From contig NZ_JMGA01000029.1 of assembly GCF_000765145.1 (NCBI RefSeq), positions 1 to 64,000 of the forward strand: a DNA stretch of 64,000 nt, given 5' to 3'. This stretch comes from Desulfosporosinus sp. HMP52. Lineage in GTDB: Bacteria; Bacillota; Desulfitobacteriia; Desulfitobacteriales; Desulfitobacteriaceae. The position numbers were made by a program, and so were the translations under genes. The notes below the pieces were generated by a model, which was not told the origin of the DNA, did not search any database, and worked only from the letters and a program-made list of their open reading frames with translations. Shown piece by piece: positions 8,201-15,626 of the stretch (position 1 is its first letter; every line of letters starts with the position of its first letter).

Positions 8201-9013
8201 AAATCTCATTGCCTCTAAGGATTCACTGTGTTCTATTCCAATTGCTAAATATAAACCCTCAGAATTAGGTATTTTAGCGTAAATAAGATAATTGACTCTA
8301 TCTTCTTGGATAATTTTTAATTCTCCTGAAGAGTGTAAAGTTACTAGATCTTTAAAGTTTTCAATAGACGGCGAAGGTTTTTCTAAATTAGGATTAATAA
8401 TAGCTTTGCCGTTTGAGTCAAAAATCCACATTTCAGTAAATTTGCTCATTTTCTCTTCAACAAATGACCCCATTAATCTTTTGATGGGAATATTAATGAT
8501 GATTGATCCCTTAAGATTACCATCTTCATCCATTACCTTTGTCCCAATATAAGTAACATATTCTGCGTCATTTTCATCAAAAACCGGTTTAGAGATCAAG
8601 GTCAATTGATCCCCGGCTAACAATTGCTTTGCAAAATCAGCATCCTTAAGATTATCGGGATTAGAGGCATACTCTTCACCAGTTACCCACCTGTATTTCA
8701 TAGCTGACCATAAATTATTTCGATTCATTTGCTTATCAATTTCTTTTTTAACACTTGGGTATTGACCTTTTTTAAAGGTTTCTGTACTAGCAAGCTGCTC
8801 TAACATATTTGCCTGGTTATTAAACCCTTCGCCAAGATATCGGGCTTCCCCATCAACAACCTGTAACCCGATATGACTTATCAAGGGTTTAATGATGTTG
8901 TCTACTTGATAATATAAAAAAGTACATAATAAAACTAGAACAATAAACATTAGCATTGTATAGGTAGCTCTTAATTTGTGTTTAAAAGATTTATTGACAA
9001 AATTCCTTTTCAA
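5234..9013 (-). CDS. Membrane hybrid sensor histidine kinase: dCache-HAMP-PAS-HisKA-HATPase-REC-REC-HPt
   Basis: A 1259-residue hybrid kinase. A first membrane span (about 14-34) is followed by a double-Cache-like outer domain, a second span (about 272-292), HAMP, a coiled coil and a PAS domain. The kinase core has MSHEIRTPMNAIMG (phospho-His), the N-box and DTGIGI/GGTGLGL. Two receivers follow. The first has VVDHNK instead of the usual acidic pair but keeps the phospho-Asp (LDYNLPD) and Lys. The second is complete (VEDNE, MDVQMP, SKPI). An HPt domain has RLIHSLKS. Phosphate probably passes His-Asp-His to the HD-GYP regulator encoded next. The TTG start has only a weak ribosome binding site, so the exact start is uncertain. 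The ligand is unknown; Cache domains usually bind small amino or organic acids. Confidence 0.93.
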   Translation of the reverse strand: MKRNFVNKSFKHKLRATYTMLMFIVLVLLCTFLYYQVDNIIKPLISHIGLQVVDGEARYLGEGFNNQANMLEQLASTETFKKGQYPSVKKEIDKQMNRNNLWSAMKYRWVTGEEYASNPDNLKDADFAKQLLAGDQLTLISKPVFDENDAEYVTYIGTKVMDEDGNLKGSIIINIPIKRLMGSFVEEKMSKFTEMWIFDSNGKAIINPNLEKPSPSIENFKDLVTLHSSGELKIIQEDRVNYLIYAKIPNSEGLYLAIGIEHSESLEAMRFLLFLIIAGAVGACLFIFIAANKMTTVMTKPLTRMVEIIQHSDGTNLIEIPYDLKASKDEIGILANTIDEMARNIRNNVQTLNNEIKERQRAEAELIRLNVELECRVKDRTLALTEVTNNLAISEDRFRIAMEASHIGLYDSNCNNNVLVVNGIFLNLINAPGYQQGLIKESDWVQFKGQLEDYVYDKDLSNFTPFREENLPMIGEDFYTEVRLKADPNIWFSFIGQVIERDGAGNVQRFIGVLQNITERKRIEVELKAAMEEAEEASQAKSQFLANMSHEIRTPMNAIMGLTHLLRQSDLKDTQKSYVLKTEEASKALLRIINDILDFSKIEAGKLEIEMIQFNLDKVLENISNLYTISATNKGIDINFDRGEAVPEELIGDPFRLEQILSNLITNAIKFTDQGEVNVSVRVFEETEDKVKLHFRVADTGIGIKEEHIGKLFSAFTQADGSTTRKYGGTGLGLTISKQLVELMNGEIWVESVYGEGASFEVLLQFKKDSALIKPNFADYPDLRGKKVLVVDHNKTSLVILERMLCSFSLEVTALNNPFEAIELMHQIDFDLLVLDYNLPDLSGIEMYKRLVANTEITLPKTIFVSAAGRESYYTQANQLGIKYFLVKPINQSLMFDAVMNALKGRAWSQAGRIHNEEVRSKFREELTGKRLLLVEDNEINQLVAKDILEQAGIHVSIADNGQEAIKYVHANRYDAVLMDVQMPIMDGYRATEILRESYSSEELPIIAMTANALRGDREKSIEAGMNDYISKPIEPILLFETLEKWLVSKTTKSLGTHANQRMEILDYERTLSRLGNKQEFYSGLLKKYSDSYSHLAEDLTAMRMNHQYEDAKRLIHSLKSVSGNIGAIKLSTFIIQLEEDYESYKEQDLAQKLDELSKLNLELTETINKILSIKDPKQNLLSSHFDLGDALSKLAEALEKARAKEIKDIISELGSNPQELPFSTQINEIKKLVNRYRYKEAKVMVKELLNLIKEQSHE

Positions 9014-9169
9014 AAACCGACATCTCTTTTCTTCCCTTAAGTTTTCTTATCTTTTCGACAAATAAAGCATCTATTCCTGCTAATTATCAGAACCTAACCT
9101 CATCAAAACCGTCTTAGCCTTAGTCTTAATTTAGTATTTAAAAACTAAGTTTATTATTATCAATATTAA

Positions 9170-9198
9170 TTGACAAGCATATTTGTTCTTGATAAAAT
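9170..9198 (+). promoter_or_regulatory. SigA-type promoter of the ferritin-like gene
   Basis: TTGACA (9170-9175), a 17-base spacer and TAAAAT (9193-9198) lie about 85 bases before the ATG. The surrounding 150 bases are strongly AT-rich. Confidence 0.65.
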
Positions 9199-9284
9199 TT
9201 ATATTATAATTACTAATATATATTTGCTTGCACTAATATCAAACCGAGCTTTTTCTATATGATTTAAAAGGGAGAGTTTTGAAA

Positions 9285-9686
9285 ATGCAAACCCCACTGT
9301 CCACTGAAATCCCAGCAAAAAAGAGAGTGCAGCTCATAAAAGCTCAGCAAGGAGAGCTGGATGCCGTAATAGTATATCGCAGATTGGCTGAAGCCGTAGA
9401 CGACAAAACCAGTAAAAAAACCTTTCTGAGAATTGCCGCAGATGAAGGGAAACATGCAAGTATCCTAAAGAAATATACCAATGAAACTTTGCAGGCCAGA
9501 AATTTTAAGGCTATAGTAGTTACTAACCTGTACAAAATTCTAGGGTCTCGATTTACGCTTAAATTGCTAGAAAAAGGAGAACTCAAGGCCGTAGAGGGGT
9601 ATTCCCAACTGGTCTCTGACTTCCCAAGTATTGGAGATATCATTCGTGACGAAGCAATACATGCAAATTTATTAAAAAAAATGTAG
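9285..9686 (+). CDS. Ferritin-like diiron-domain protein (rubrerythrin/VIT1-associated type)
   Basis: A 133-residue protein that is almost entirely a four-helix ferritin-like bundle. The expected diiron ligands are visible: Glu in GELDAVIVYRRL, the E-x-x-H in ADEGKHASIL, Glu in KGELKAVEGYSQL, and a second E-x-x-H in RDEAIHANLLKKM. Such stand-alone domains are thought to handle iron or peroxide, or accompany VIT1-type transporters. There is no rubredoxin tail. A TTG at 9279 is in frame, but ATG 9285 has GGGAGAG at 8 bases and is preferred. It is monocistronic, between its own promoter and the terminator at 9796-9836. A role in oxidative stress or iron storage is inferred. Confidence 0.82.
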   Translation: MQTPLSTEIPAKKRVQLIKAQQGELDAVIVYRRLAEAVDDKTSKKTFLRIAADEGKHASILKKYTNETLQARNFKAIVVTNLYKILGSRFTLKLLEKGELKAVEGYSQLVSDFPSIGDIIRDEAIHANLLKKM

Positions 9687-9795
9687 ATTAAACATTAGAC
9701 TGCACCCGTGTTGTTTCATAAAATGTATCTAGCTTACTTAGGGTCTAGATTTAAACATAATACTTCTAGCTCCGAAAAACTCTATTATTTAACAA

Positions 9796-9836
9796 ACAAG
9801 ATGGTTAAGCGTATGTGCTTAACCATCTTGTTTTTA
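9796..9836. terminator. Bidirectional terminator between the ferritin-like gene and lysA
   Basis: A 15-bp perfect stem (9796-9810 with 9817-9831) and 6-base loop are followed by T5 on the plus side, with a T-rich flank on the minus side. It sits between convergent genes. Confidence 0.85.
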
Positions 9837-9884
9837 GCTTCTGATTAACTTAGTCTCCATCGTCTTAAGGGAGCGACCACCTTA

Positions 9885-11144
9885 TTAATCTTCAAGTCCT
9901 GCAAAATCCAACGTTGCAAAAAGATCCTCAAGGGTCTCCGCCCGTCGAATCAGTTCGACACTGCCATCTTCCTTGAGAAGTAACTCAGCCGAGCGAAGTT
10001 TACCATTATAGTTAAATCCCATAGCATGACCATGTGCACCTGCATCATGAATAACCACGATATCATCAACATCCATTCTGGGCAAAGCTCTGTCTATGGC
10101 AAATTTGTCGTTGTTCTCACAAAGCCCCCCTGTTACATCGTAAATATAGTCACAGGGCCAATCCTCTTTTCCCATAACAGTTATATGATGATAAGCGCCA
10201 TAGAGAGCAGGTCGCATTAAGTTTGCCATACAGGCATCTACGCCTACGTAGTTTTTGTAGATTTCCTTCTTATGCAATACCTTTGTTACTAAATAACCAT
10301 AAGGGCCCAAGATCATCCGTCCGCTTTCCATAGCGATCTTTAAAGGATCTAATCCTTTTTCAATAATATATTTGTCATAAGCCTTTTTAATCCCTTGACT
10401 AACAACATCCAGGTTTACTGGTTCTTGCTCTGGACGATAAGGGATTCCAATACCCCCGCCAAGATTAACAAATTCTATTTTAATCCCTAACTTCTCGTTT
10501 ATTTCTCCAATAAGCTTAAACATCATTGTGGCAGTCTCAATAAAATACTTAGCATCTAATTCGTTAGATATAATCATCGTGTGGATCCCAAAGCGTTCAA
10601 CCCCTTTTTCTTGGGCAACACGATATGCTTCAAAAATTTGATCCTTGGTTAAGCCATATTTAGCATCAGCAGGCTTCCCGATAATCGCATTTCCACCGTC
10701 CCGAAGTCGACCGGGATTATAGCGAAATGATAAGATTTTTGGTAAGCCCACATTTTTGTCTAAGTAATCAATATGAGAGAAATCATCGAGATTTATAATT
10801 GCGCCTAATTCTAGGGCCTTATTATACTCGTTCAAAGGTGTATTATTGGATGTAAACATAATATTTTCATCAAAAATTCTAGCCTTTTCGGCTAATATAA
10901 GCTCTGCCAAGGAACTGCAATCCGCTCCAAACCCTTCCTCCCTTAAAACTTTAAGGATATAAGGGTTAGGTGTTGCTTTTACCGCAAAGTACTCTTTGAA
11001 CTCCGGAGCCCAGCTGAAGGCATCTATCAATTTACGGGCATTTTTTCGAATGGCCCCTTCGTCATAAATATGAAACGGGGAACCGTATTCTCCGATGATT
11101 GTTTCTAACTGTTGCGTGTTAAAAGGTAAGCTTTTTTCTGCCAC
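9885..11144 (-). CDS. lysA: Diaminopimelate decarboxylase-type PLP enzyme
   Basis: A 419-residue fold-III PLP decarboxylase. The PLP lysine is in YFAVKATPNP near residue 53, the glycine loop is NLGGGIGIPY, the substrate-side arginine is in SGRMILGPYG, and the Cys-Glu active-site pair lies in GGLCENNDKFA. These point to meso-diaminopimelate decarboxylase, the last step of lysine synthesis. Ornithine/arginine and carboxynorspermidine decarboxylases share the fold, so the substrate is likely but not certain. The start is GTG, with AGGAGGAG seven bases upstream, and a TATAAT box lies near 11237-11242. It stands alone, with no dap genes beside it. Confidence 0.85.
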   Translation of the reverse strand: MAEKSLPFNTQQLETIIGEYGSPFHIYDEGAIRKNARKLIDAFSWAPEFKEYFAVKATPNPYILKVLREEGFGADCSSLAELILAEKARIFDENIMFTSNNTPLNEYNKALELGAIINLDDFSHIDYLDKNVGLPKILSFRYNPGRLRDGGNAIIGKPADAKYGLTKDQIFEAYRVAQEKGVERFGIHTMIISNELDAKYFIETATMMFKLIGEINEKLGIKIEFVNLGGGIGIPYRPEQEPVNLDVVSQGIKKAYDKYIIEKGLDPLKIAMESGRMILGPYGYLVTKVLHKKEIYKNYVGVDACMANLMRPALYGAYHHITVMGKEDWPCDYIYDVTGGLCENNDKFAIDRALPRMDVDDIVVIHDAGAHGHAMGFNYNGKLRSAELLLKEDGSVELIRRAETLEDLFATLDFAGLED

Positions 11145-11428
11145 TAATGTTCTCCTCCTACTTCAATGTATGCCCAGAATAAAAAACAGTTGTTCAAGAG
11201 CGCAGACGAATCCATGGATTTTTTTTAGATACTTTTATTATAGCATTTAGTAGATCCGTGAGAAAATTGAACTCCGCAAAGAATCCTAAATAACTTCTTA
11301 AACACCAATTATAAGGTGCCAATCGCCAAATTGTAAAGCCCAAGAACCAAAGAATCAATGACCAAAAATACCCTTCGAGAACATTTACGCCTTAAATAGG
11401 CAAAAACCATTAACAATAAGAGACTGCC
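11145..11428. other. Intergenic stretch between lysA and queC
   Basis: About 280 bases without an open frame of note. A TATAAT (minus strand, 11242-11237) probably belongs to the lysA promoter. The rest is AT-rich, with only a weak small hairpin near 11390-11400. I see no riboswitch or repeat. Confidence 0.4.
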
Positions 11429-12088
11429 TCAACTTGACTGCTCTTTTTTATCTAAATATTTCTTCAGTCCGGCATTTCGCAACATACAAGCAGGGCACTC
11501 GCCACACCCTTCTCCCATAATCCCGTTATAACAAGTTAATGTATTCTTCTGCACGTATTCTAGGTGTCCTAATTGATCAGCCAATTCCCAAGTCTCAGCC
11601 TTATCAATCCACATCAACGGCGTATCTATGACAAAGGAATAATCCATTGCTAAGTTTAATGTAACATTCAAGGATTTTATAAAGATATCACGACAATCAG
11701 GGTAACCACTAAAATCAGTCTCACAAACGCCTGTAACAATATGTTTAATACCTTTTTGCTTTGCCACAACCGCTGCAAATGAAAGGAACAATAAGTTGCG
11801 TCCGTCCACAAATGTAGTAGGTGGCTGCCCGTCTTCGCCGGTCTTAATTTCCAACTCAGTTCTGGTTAGTGCATTCGGAGCCAGCTGGTTAAGTAAACTC
11901 ATATCTATTACCATATGCGGTATATTAAACTCCTCAGCTATTTTCCTCGCACAATCAATCTCACTCTTATGTCTTTGATTATAGTTGAAGGTGACTGCTT
12001 CCACTCTTTTAAAGGTTTTCATTGCCCAAAAAAGGCAAGTAGTACTATCTTGTCCACCACTGAATACGACCAATGCTGACTGATTCAA
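11429..12088 (-). CDS. queC: 7-cyano-7-deazaguanine (preQ0) synthase
   Basis: QueC converts 7-carboxy-7-deazaguanine to preQ0 with ammonia and ATP, in queuosine synthesis. The ATP-pyrophosphatase loop [15 protein letters not shown] is at the N-terminus. The zinc-binding cysteines are in the C-terminal segment around [13 protein letters not shown] and LRNAG. I chose TTG at 12086-12088, which follows GGAGGGG at 6 bases and gives 219 residues, the usual QueC length. An ATG 15 bases upstream (12103) has a poorer ribosome binding site. queD, queE and queF are not in the window, and I found no preQ1 riboswitch in front of it. Confidence 0.92.
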   Translation of the reverse strand: MNQSALVVFSGGQDSTTCLFWAMKTFKRVEAVTFNYNQRHKSEIDCARKIAEEFNIPHMVIDMSLLNQLAPNALTRTELEIKTGEDGQPPTTFVDGRNLLFLSFAAVVAKQKGIKHIVTGVCETDFSGYPDCRDIFIKSLNVTLNLAMDYSFVIDTPLMWIDKAETWELADQLGHLEYVQKNTLTCYNGIMGEGCGECPACMLRNAGLKKYLDKKEQSS

Positions 12089-12479
12089 TAGATTCCCCTC
12101 CATGCTAACCTAAATAATTCCTCTTAATTCTACCGGCATCAGTAGAGATTCTATCCTTATTGTCAATAATATATTACTGTTCTATTACATTCTCATCCCA
12201 AATTTAACGAACCTCTAAAGAACCGAGGAATCAGTTTGAATGATCACTGAAGTTAGTCTCAGATGGGATTTATCTCTACCTCTTCCGATTTAATTCGTAT
12301 AATTATAGCATAAATCAGCGTCCCAAAGAGTGCTCTTTTCTATTGAAACGAAAAGGATTATGGGATAGAATTTTTTTAATGATATTTTAATAATTAGCAA
12401 ATTCTTCTTGAAGTTTTTTTGGTTATTATTAATTCATAGTCATCTGACTTAACAAAAAAACATTAGGAGGAACAAATTA
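12089..12479. other. Intergenic region between divergent queC and the DUF4342 gene
   Basis: About 390 AT-rich bases that should hold two divergent promoters. A TTGAAG near 12408 is a possible -35 for the plus-strand operon, but I cannot place a convincing -10. I see no terminator, repeat or riboswitch-like fold. Confidence 0.4.
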
Positions 12480-13025
12480 ATGACTACCCTAGAACAAGTG
12501 GAAAAACTACGCTCAATGGGAAATATAAGTTACGATGAGGCTAAATCTGCTCTGGATGCTTCAAACGGAGATTTGCTTGAGGCCATTATCTATTTAGAGA
12601 AACTGGGAAAACTAACTCCGCCTACTGGAGGAGGTTACTATAGCAGTCATAAAACAATAGATATTAGCGCTGTAGCCTGCAAAGACGCTTCCTGGGATAA
12701 GCATAAAACTAATCAAAGCGGAAAGACTTTTATGGCTACTGTGAAAGGGATTTGGCAATTTTGTTTGAACTTAATTCAGAGAGGTAATGCTAATTCCTTA
12801 GAAGTACTAATGGGCGGGGAAAGCAAAGCAGTTTTACCCGTCACTGTCCTTGCTTTACTCCTGATATTCGCTTTCTGGATTACTATTCCACTTATGATAA
12901 TTGGGTTTTTCTTTGGTTTTCGCTATCGCTTCCACGGACCGGACTTTAAGGGAAGAACAGTCAACCAGGTGATGAATAGTGCTGCAAACGCTGCCGAGAA
13001 TCTTAAAAAGTCAATGAATAAATAG
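12480..13025 (+). CDS. DUF4342-type membrane protein with N-terminal UBA-like domain
   Basis: A 181-residue protein. Residues about 1-45 look like a UBA/EF-Ts-type three-helix domain (LEQVEKLRSMGNISYDEAKS followed by ALDASNGDLLEAIIYLEKLG). A middle part resembles DUF4342 (VKGIWQFCLNLIQRGNANSL, then VLMGGESKAVLPVTVLALLL). One or two membrane spans (about 118-150) and a basic C-terminal tail follow. AGGAGG lies 8 bases before the ATG. It is followed 32 bases later by a response regulator, so the three genes are likely one operon. DUF4342 proteins often sit beside such two-component pairs. The molecular function is unknown. Confidence 0.8.
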   Translation: MTTLEQVEKLRSMGNISYDEAKSALDASNGDLLEAIIYLEKLGKLTPPTGGGYYSSHKTIDISAVACKDASWDKHKTNQSGKTFMATVKGIWQFCLNLIQRGNANSLEVLMGGESKAVLPVTVLALLLIFAFWITIPLMIIGFFFGFRYRFHGPDFKGRTVNQVMNSAANAAENLKKSMNK

Positions 13026-13057
13026 TCAAAGAATCTACGAGAAATGGCGGGGCTTTG

Positions 13058-13732
13058 ATGAGTTCGAAAATATTAATTATCGAGGATGAAGAAAAAATTG
13101 CCCGATTTGTCGAGCTTGAGCTTGGTTATGAGGGATATACTACAAAAAAGGCCTTCGATGGCCGAACAGGGCTTGAACTCGCTGAAACCGGCGAGTTCGA
13201 CCTCATTTTACTTGATGTTATGCTGCCTCAGCTAAGCGGCATGGAAGTGCTGCGTAGAATTCGCCGCACTTCCTCAGTTCCAATTATCATGCTAACTGCC
13301 AGAGACAGTGTCATGGATAAAGTATCCGGTCTAGACAGCGGGGCAAGTGATTATATCACCAAACCTTTTGCTATTGAGGAGCTTCTTGCCCGCATCCGTA
13401 CAGCTCTTAGAAAAAGCATACCTGAGGAATTGGTGTTGTCTGCCTCCGGTCTACAATTAGACACTGGCCGCCGCACAGTTACCATGATGGGCATACCTAT
13501 TGATTTAACCAAACGTGAATTTGATCTCCTGCACTATCTCTTGAAAAATAAAGGGTTAGTTATTTCTCGGGAAACATTGCTTGAAAATGTATGGGGCTTT
13601 GATTTTTCCGGAGAAACCAATGCTGTTGATGTTTACGTTCGTTTTCTGCGTGGAAAAATTGACGAGGTGTTTGATACGAAGTTAATTCATACTGTAAGAG
13701 GAGTGGGATATGTGATCAAAGATGAAAAATGA
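13058..13732 (+). CDS. OmpR/PhoB-family response regulator
   Basis: A 224-residue regulator. The receiver at 1-118 has IEDEE, Asp in LLDVMLPQLSG, Thr in MLTARD and Lys in ITKPF. The OmpR-type winged helix at about 128-222 ends in HTVRGVGYVIKDEK. It binds DNA when phosphorylated by the kinase encoded next. ATG 13058 (GGCGGGG at 5 bases) is preferred over the TTG three bases upstream. The gene overlaps the kinase gene by 11 bases. Confidence 0.93.
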   Translation: MSSKILIIEDEEKIARFVELELGYEGYTTKKAFDGRTGLELAETGEFDLILLDVMLPQLSGMEVLRRIRRTSSVPIIMLTARDSVMDKVSGLDSGASDYITKPFAIEELLARIRTALRKSIPEELVLSASGLQLDTGRRTVTMMGIPIDLTKREFDLLHYLLKNKGLVISRETLLENVWGFDFSGETNAVDVYVRFLRGKIDEVFDTKLIHTVRGVGYVIKDEK

Positions 13733-15188
13733 ACCGTCGAGCACTTCTACTAACGGTATTGGTAATAAAATACGATTTTCCTTAGTATGGAAGCTTAATA
13801 TTAGACTTTTTCTACGTTTAGTTGTTATATTCCTAACAATTAATGTATTTCTCTGCTTTGCGTCGGTGGCAGCAGTAATTGTGCGCACCGAGATGACTGT
13901 CACCAATGCTGCCCAATTGCTCAATCATAGCGGACTTCCCACTGAAGATACCGAAAGCTGGCTTAAAGTCCAAGGCTACAGCGTGTCACTCCTGACAGAA
14001 GAACAGGAAGGGTTTAGAATTCCTAATTTCATTCAAAAAATTCTCCCCGACGACGTTATCACCGGCTCAAGAAGTGTGCACATCCCAGAATCAGAAAGCA
14101 TGGACTCTTGGCGGCACTCAGAGGGTATTCTCTATAATGTGACAATCGATGCTGACGGACGCACTTATCTTATTTCCATCAGCCTTAAAGAAACCCTAAT
14201 AATATTTTTAGGGATATTTGTTTTACTACTGATTCTGGAGATTTTGATGCTGCTTGTCAGCATTTCTTCAGGGGCAGGAACCATCCGCAGGGCTCTCAGA
14301 CCTATAGAAGAATTAGCTGAAACTGCACAAAACCTCAATACAGACGATACTTTTACTCCTCAACAGTTAGCAGTTCTGGCAGGCAAACTAGATGATATTA
14401 ATGTTAGCCGACTGGATACGAGAATCTCAGTAAACGATACCCAGAGTGAATTAAAGACTCTCGCCGGAGCTATTAACGATATGCTGGATAGAATCAACGC
14501 ATCCTATCGTTCTCAAGTTCGCTTTGTATCTGATGCCTCTCACGAACTTAGAACGCCCATTTCTGTTATTCAGGGGTATGCCAATCTGCTAGATCGCTGG
14601 GGAAAGAATGATGAAAAGGCTCTCCAGGAATCTATTGATGCCATTAAAGCAGAAACTTCGAATATGAAGGGATTAGTGGAACAGCTCTTGTTTCTGGCAC
14701 GAGGGGACAACAACACCATGGCTTTGCAAATAGATCATTTTGAGCTGTCCCTTCTTGCTTTAGAAGTACTGCGCGAAACCCAGATGATCGACAGCGGACA
14801 CGAATATAATTCCAGTGTTACATCAGTTTTTATTAAGGCAGATAAAGGCCTCATCAAACAAGCGATGCGAATCTTGATTGACAATGCTATTAAGTATACT
14901 CCTCCCGGAAACCGGATTACTGTTTCGGTTTCCGGAGCAGGTGGCTTTGCTCGACTAACTGTTCAAGATGAAGGAATTGGTATTGCTTCGGATGCCGTTC
15001 CGAAAATCTTTGACAGGTTCTTTCGGGCTGACGAATCCCGAGCCAGAGCTACCGGCGGAACCGGACTGGGCTTATCTATTGCCAAGTGGATAACAGAGCG
15101 TCATGGCGGGCACATGGAGGTTCTGAGCAGACAAGATATCGGTACTAAGATTTCTATAGTACTCCCCATTGCTGAAGAGAATCTATAA
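13722..15188 (+). CDS. Membrane sensor histidine kinase, partner of the OmpR-type regulator
   Basis: A 488-residue kinase with a first membrane span (about 24-46), an outer domain of about 100 residues, and a second span (about 148-170). A HAMP-like region, HisKA (SDASHELRTPISVIQGYANL, phospho-His near 270) and HATPase (N-box DNAIKYT, DEGIGIA, GGTGLGLS) follow. It phosphorylates the adjacent regulator. The outer domain has no recognised ligand fold. The overlap with the regulator gene couples their translation. The closest familiar style is the ArlS/BaeS type of cell-envelope sensors, but that is only a general resemblance. Confidence 0.92.
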   Translation: MKNEPSSTSTNGIGNKIRFSLVWKLNIRLFLRLVVIFLTINVFLCFASVAAVIVRTEMTVTNAAQLLNHSGLPTEDTESWLKVQGYSVSLLTEEQEGFRIPNFIQKILPDDVITGSRSVHIPESESMDSWRHSEGILYNVTIDADGRTYLISISLKETLIIFLGIFVLLLILEILMLLVSISSGAGTIRRALRPIEELAETAQNLNTDDTFTPQQLAVLAGKLDDINVSRLDTRISVNDTQSELKTLAGAINDMLDRINASYRSQVRFVSDASHELRTPISVIQGYANLLDRWGKNDEKALQESIDAIKAETSNMKGLVEQLLFLARGDNNTMALQIDHFELSLLALEVLRETQMIDSGHEYNSSVTSVFIKADKGLIKQAMRILIDNAIKYTPPGNRITVSVSGAGGFARLTVQDEGIGIASDAVPKIFDRFFRADESRARATGGTGLGLSIAKWITERHGGHMEVLSRQDIGTKISIVLPIAEENL

Positions 15189-15268
15189 AAATCCTAGAAG
15201 AATGATTAATCACAATTAGAGAATAAAAAATTGGGAATAATAAGATGAATCTTAAAGGAGGTATTGTA

Positions 15269-15442
15269 ATGGCTGAAAATAAATCAAAGGAAAAGTTCTT
15301 GGCAAACCCTATTGAAAGACACGACACAGCTGCTTGGCGCGGGCATATCGAAAAAACCAAACCTGAATCCAATGTCCCTATCCCCAGCGAAGAATCTGTC
15401 CATAATGCTAAAGAATGGGTTGATTCAAATTCCTTGTCCTAA
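15269..15442 (+). CDS. DUF3787 / CDIF630_02480-type spore-surface small protein
   Basis: A 57-residue hydrophilic protein (MAENKSKEKFLANPIERHDT, then TAAWRGHIEKTKP and IPSEESVHNAKEWVD). The motif order matches the short clostridial DUF3787 family reported on spore surfaces. AAGGAGG lies 7 bases before ATG 15269. An in-frame ATG at 15245 has no ribosome binding site. It has its own terminator immediately downstream. It supports a spore-forming host. Expression in the mother cell is inferred from the family, and no sporulation promoter was identified. Confidence 0.82.
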   Translation: MAENKSKEKFLANPIERHDTAAWRGHIEKTKPESNVPIPSEESVHNAKEWVDSNSLS

Positions 15443-15463
15443 CAACTGAAAGAAGAATCTGAC

Positions 15464-15500
15464 CAAAATGACTCCCGACTTATAATCGGGAGTCATTTGG
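15464..15500 (+). terminator. Terminator of the DUF3787 gene
   Basis: An 11-bp perfect stem (15468-15478 with 15486-15496) carries CTCCCGA/TCGGGAG with a short loop, and partial flanking pairs extend it. Only a short T run follows, before the next palindrome begins at 15500. Confidence 0.7.
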
Positions 15501-15565
15501 CGTGTAAGAGGGACGGTCCTTTTAACACATTACTTTGTGTTAAAAGGACCGTCCCTCTTACACGC
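15500..15565. repeat. REP-like 30-bp perfect palindrome
   Basis: Positions 15500-15529 are the exact reverse complement of 15536-15565, around a 6-base loop. The core GGGACGGTCC/GGACCGTCCC is GC-rich compared with its surroundings, and there is no T run on either side. Similar GGGACGGTCC-type hairpins recur as intergenic repeats in many clostridial genomes, so a REP/MITE-like element is more likely than a terminator. That it is dispersed in this genome cannot be tested from one window. Confidence 0.7.
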
Positions 15566-15570
15566 TCGCC

Positions 15571-15605
15571 AAAAAAAGGCATGCCGGCTTGTTCCGACAT
15601 GCCTT
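15571..15605 (-). terminator. Terminator of nifJ
   Basis: On the minus strand, AGGCATGTCGG pairs with CCGGCATGCCTT around a 6-base loop (one mismatch) and runs into seven T residues. Confidence 0.85.
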
Positions 15606-15626
15606 CTATATTTAGGAGGTTTTAGA

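Noticed and set aside
12089-12330. Possible preQ1 riboswitch in front of queC
   Set aside because: A short segment with AGAGGTTC-like bases exists on the minus strand, but the remaining aptamer sequence and an A-rich tail are absent.
15500-15565. Palindrome read as a terminator for the DUF3787 gene or nifJ
   Set aside because: There is no T run on either side and both genes have their own terminators at 15464-15500 and 15571-15605.
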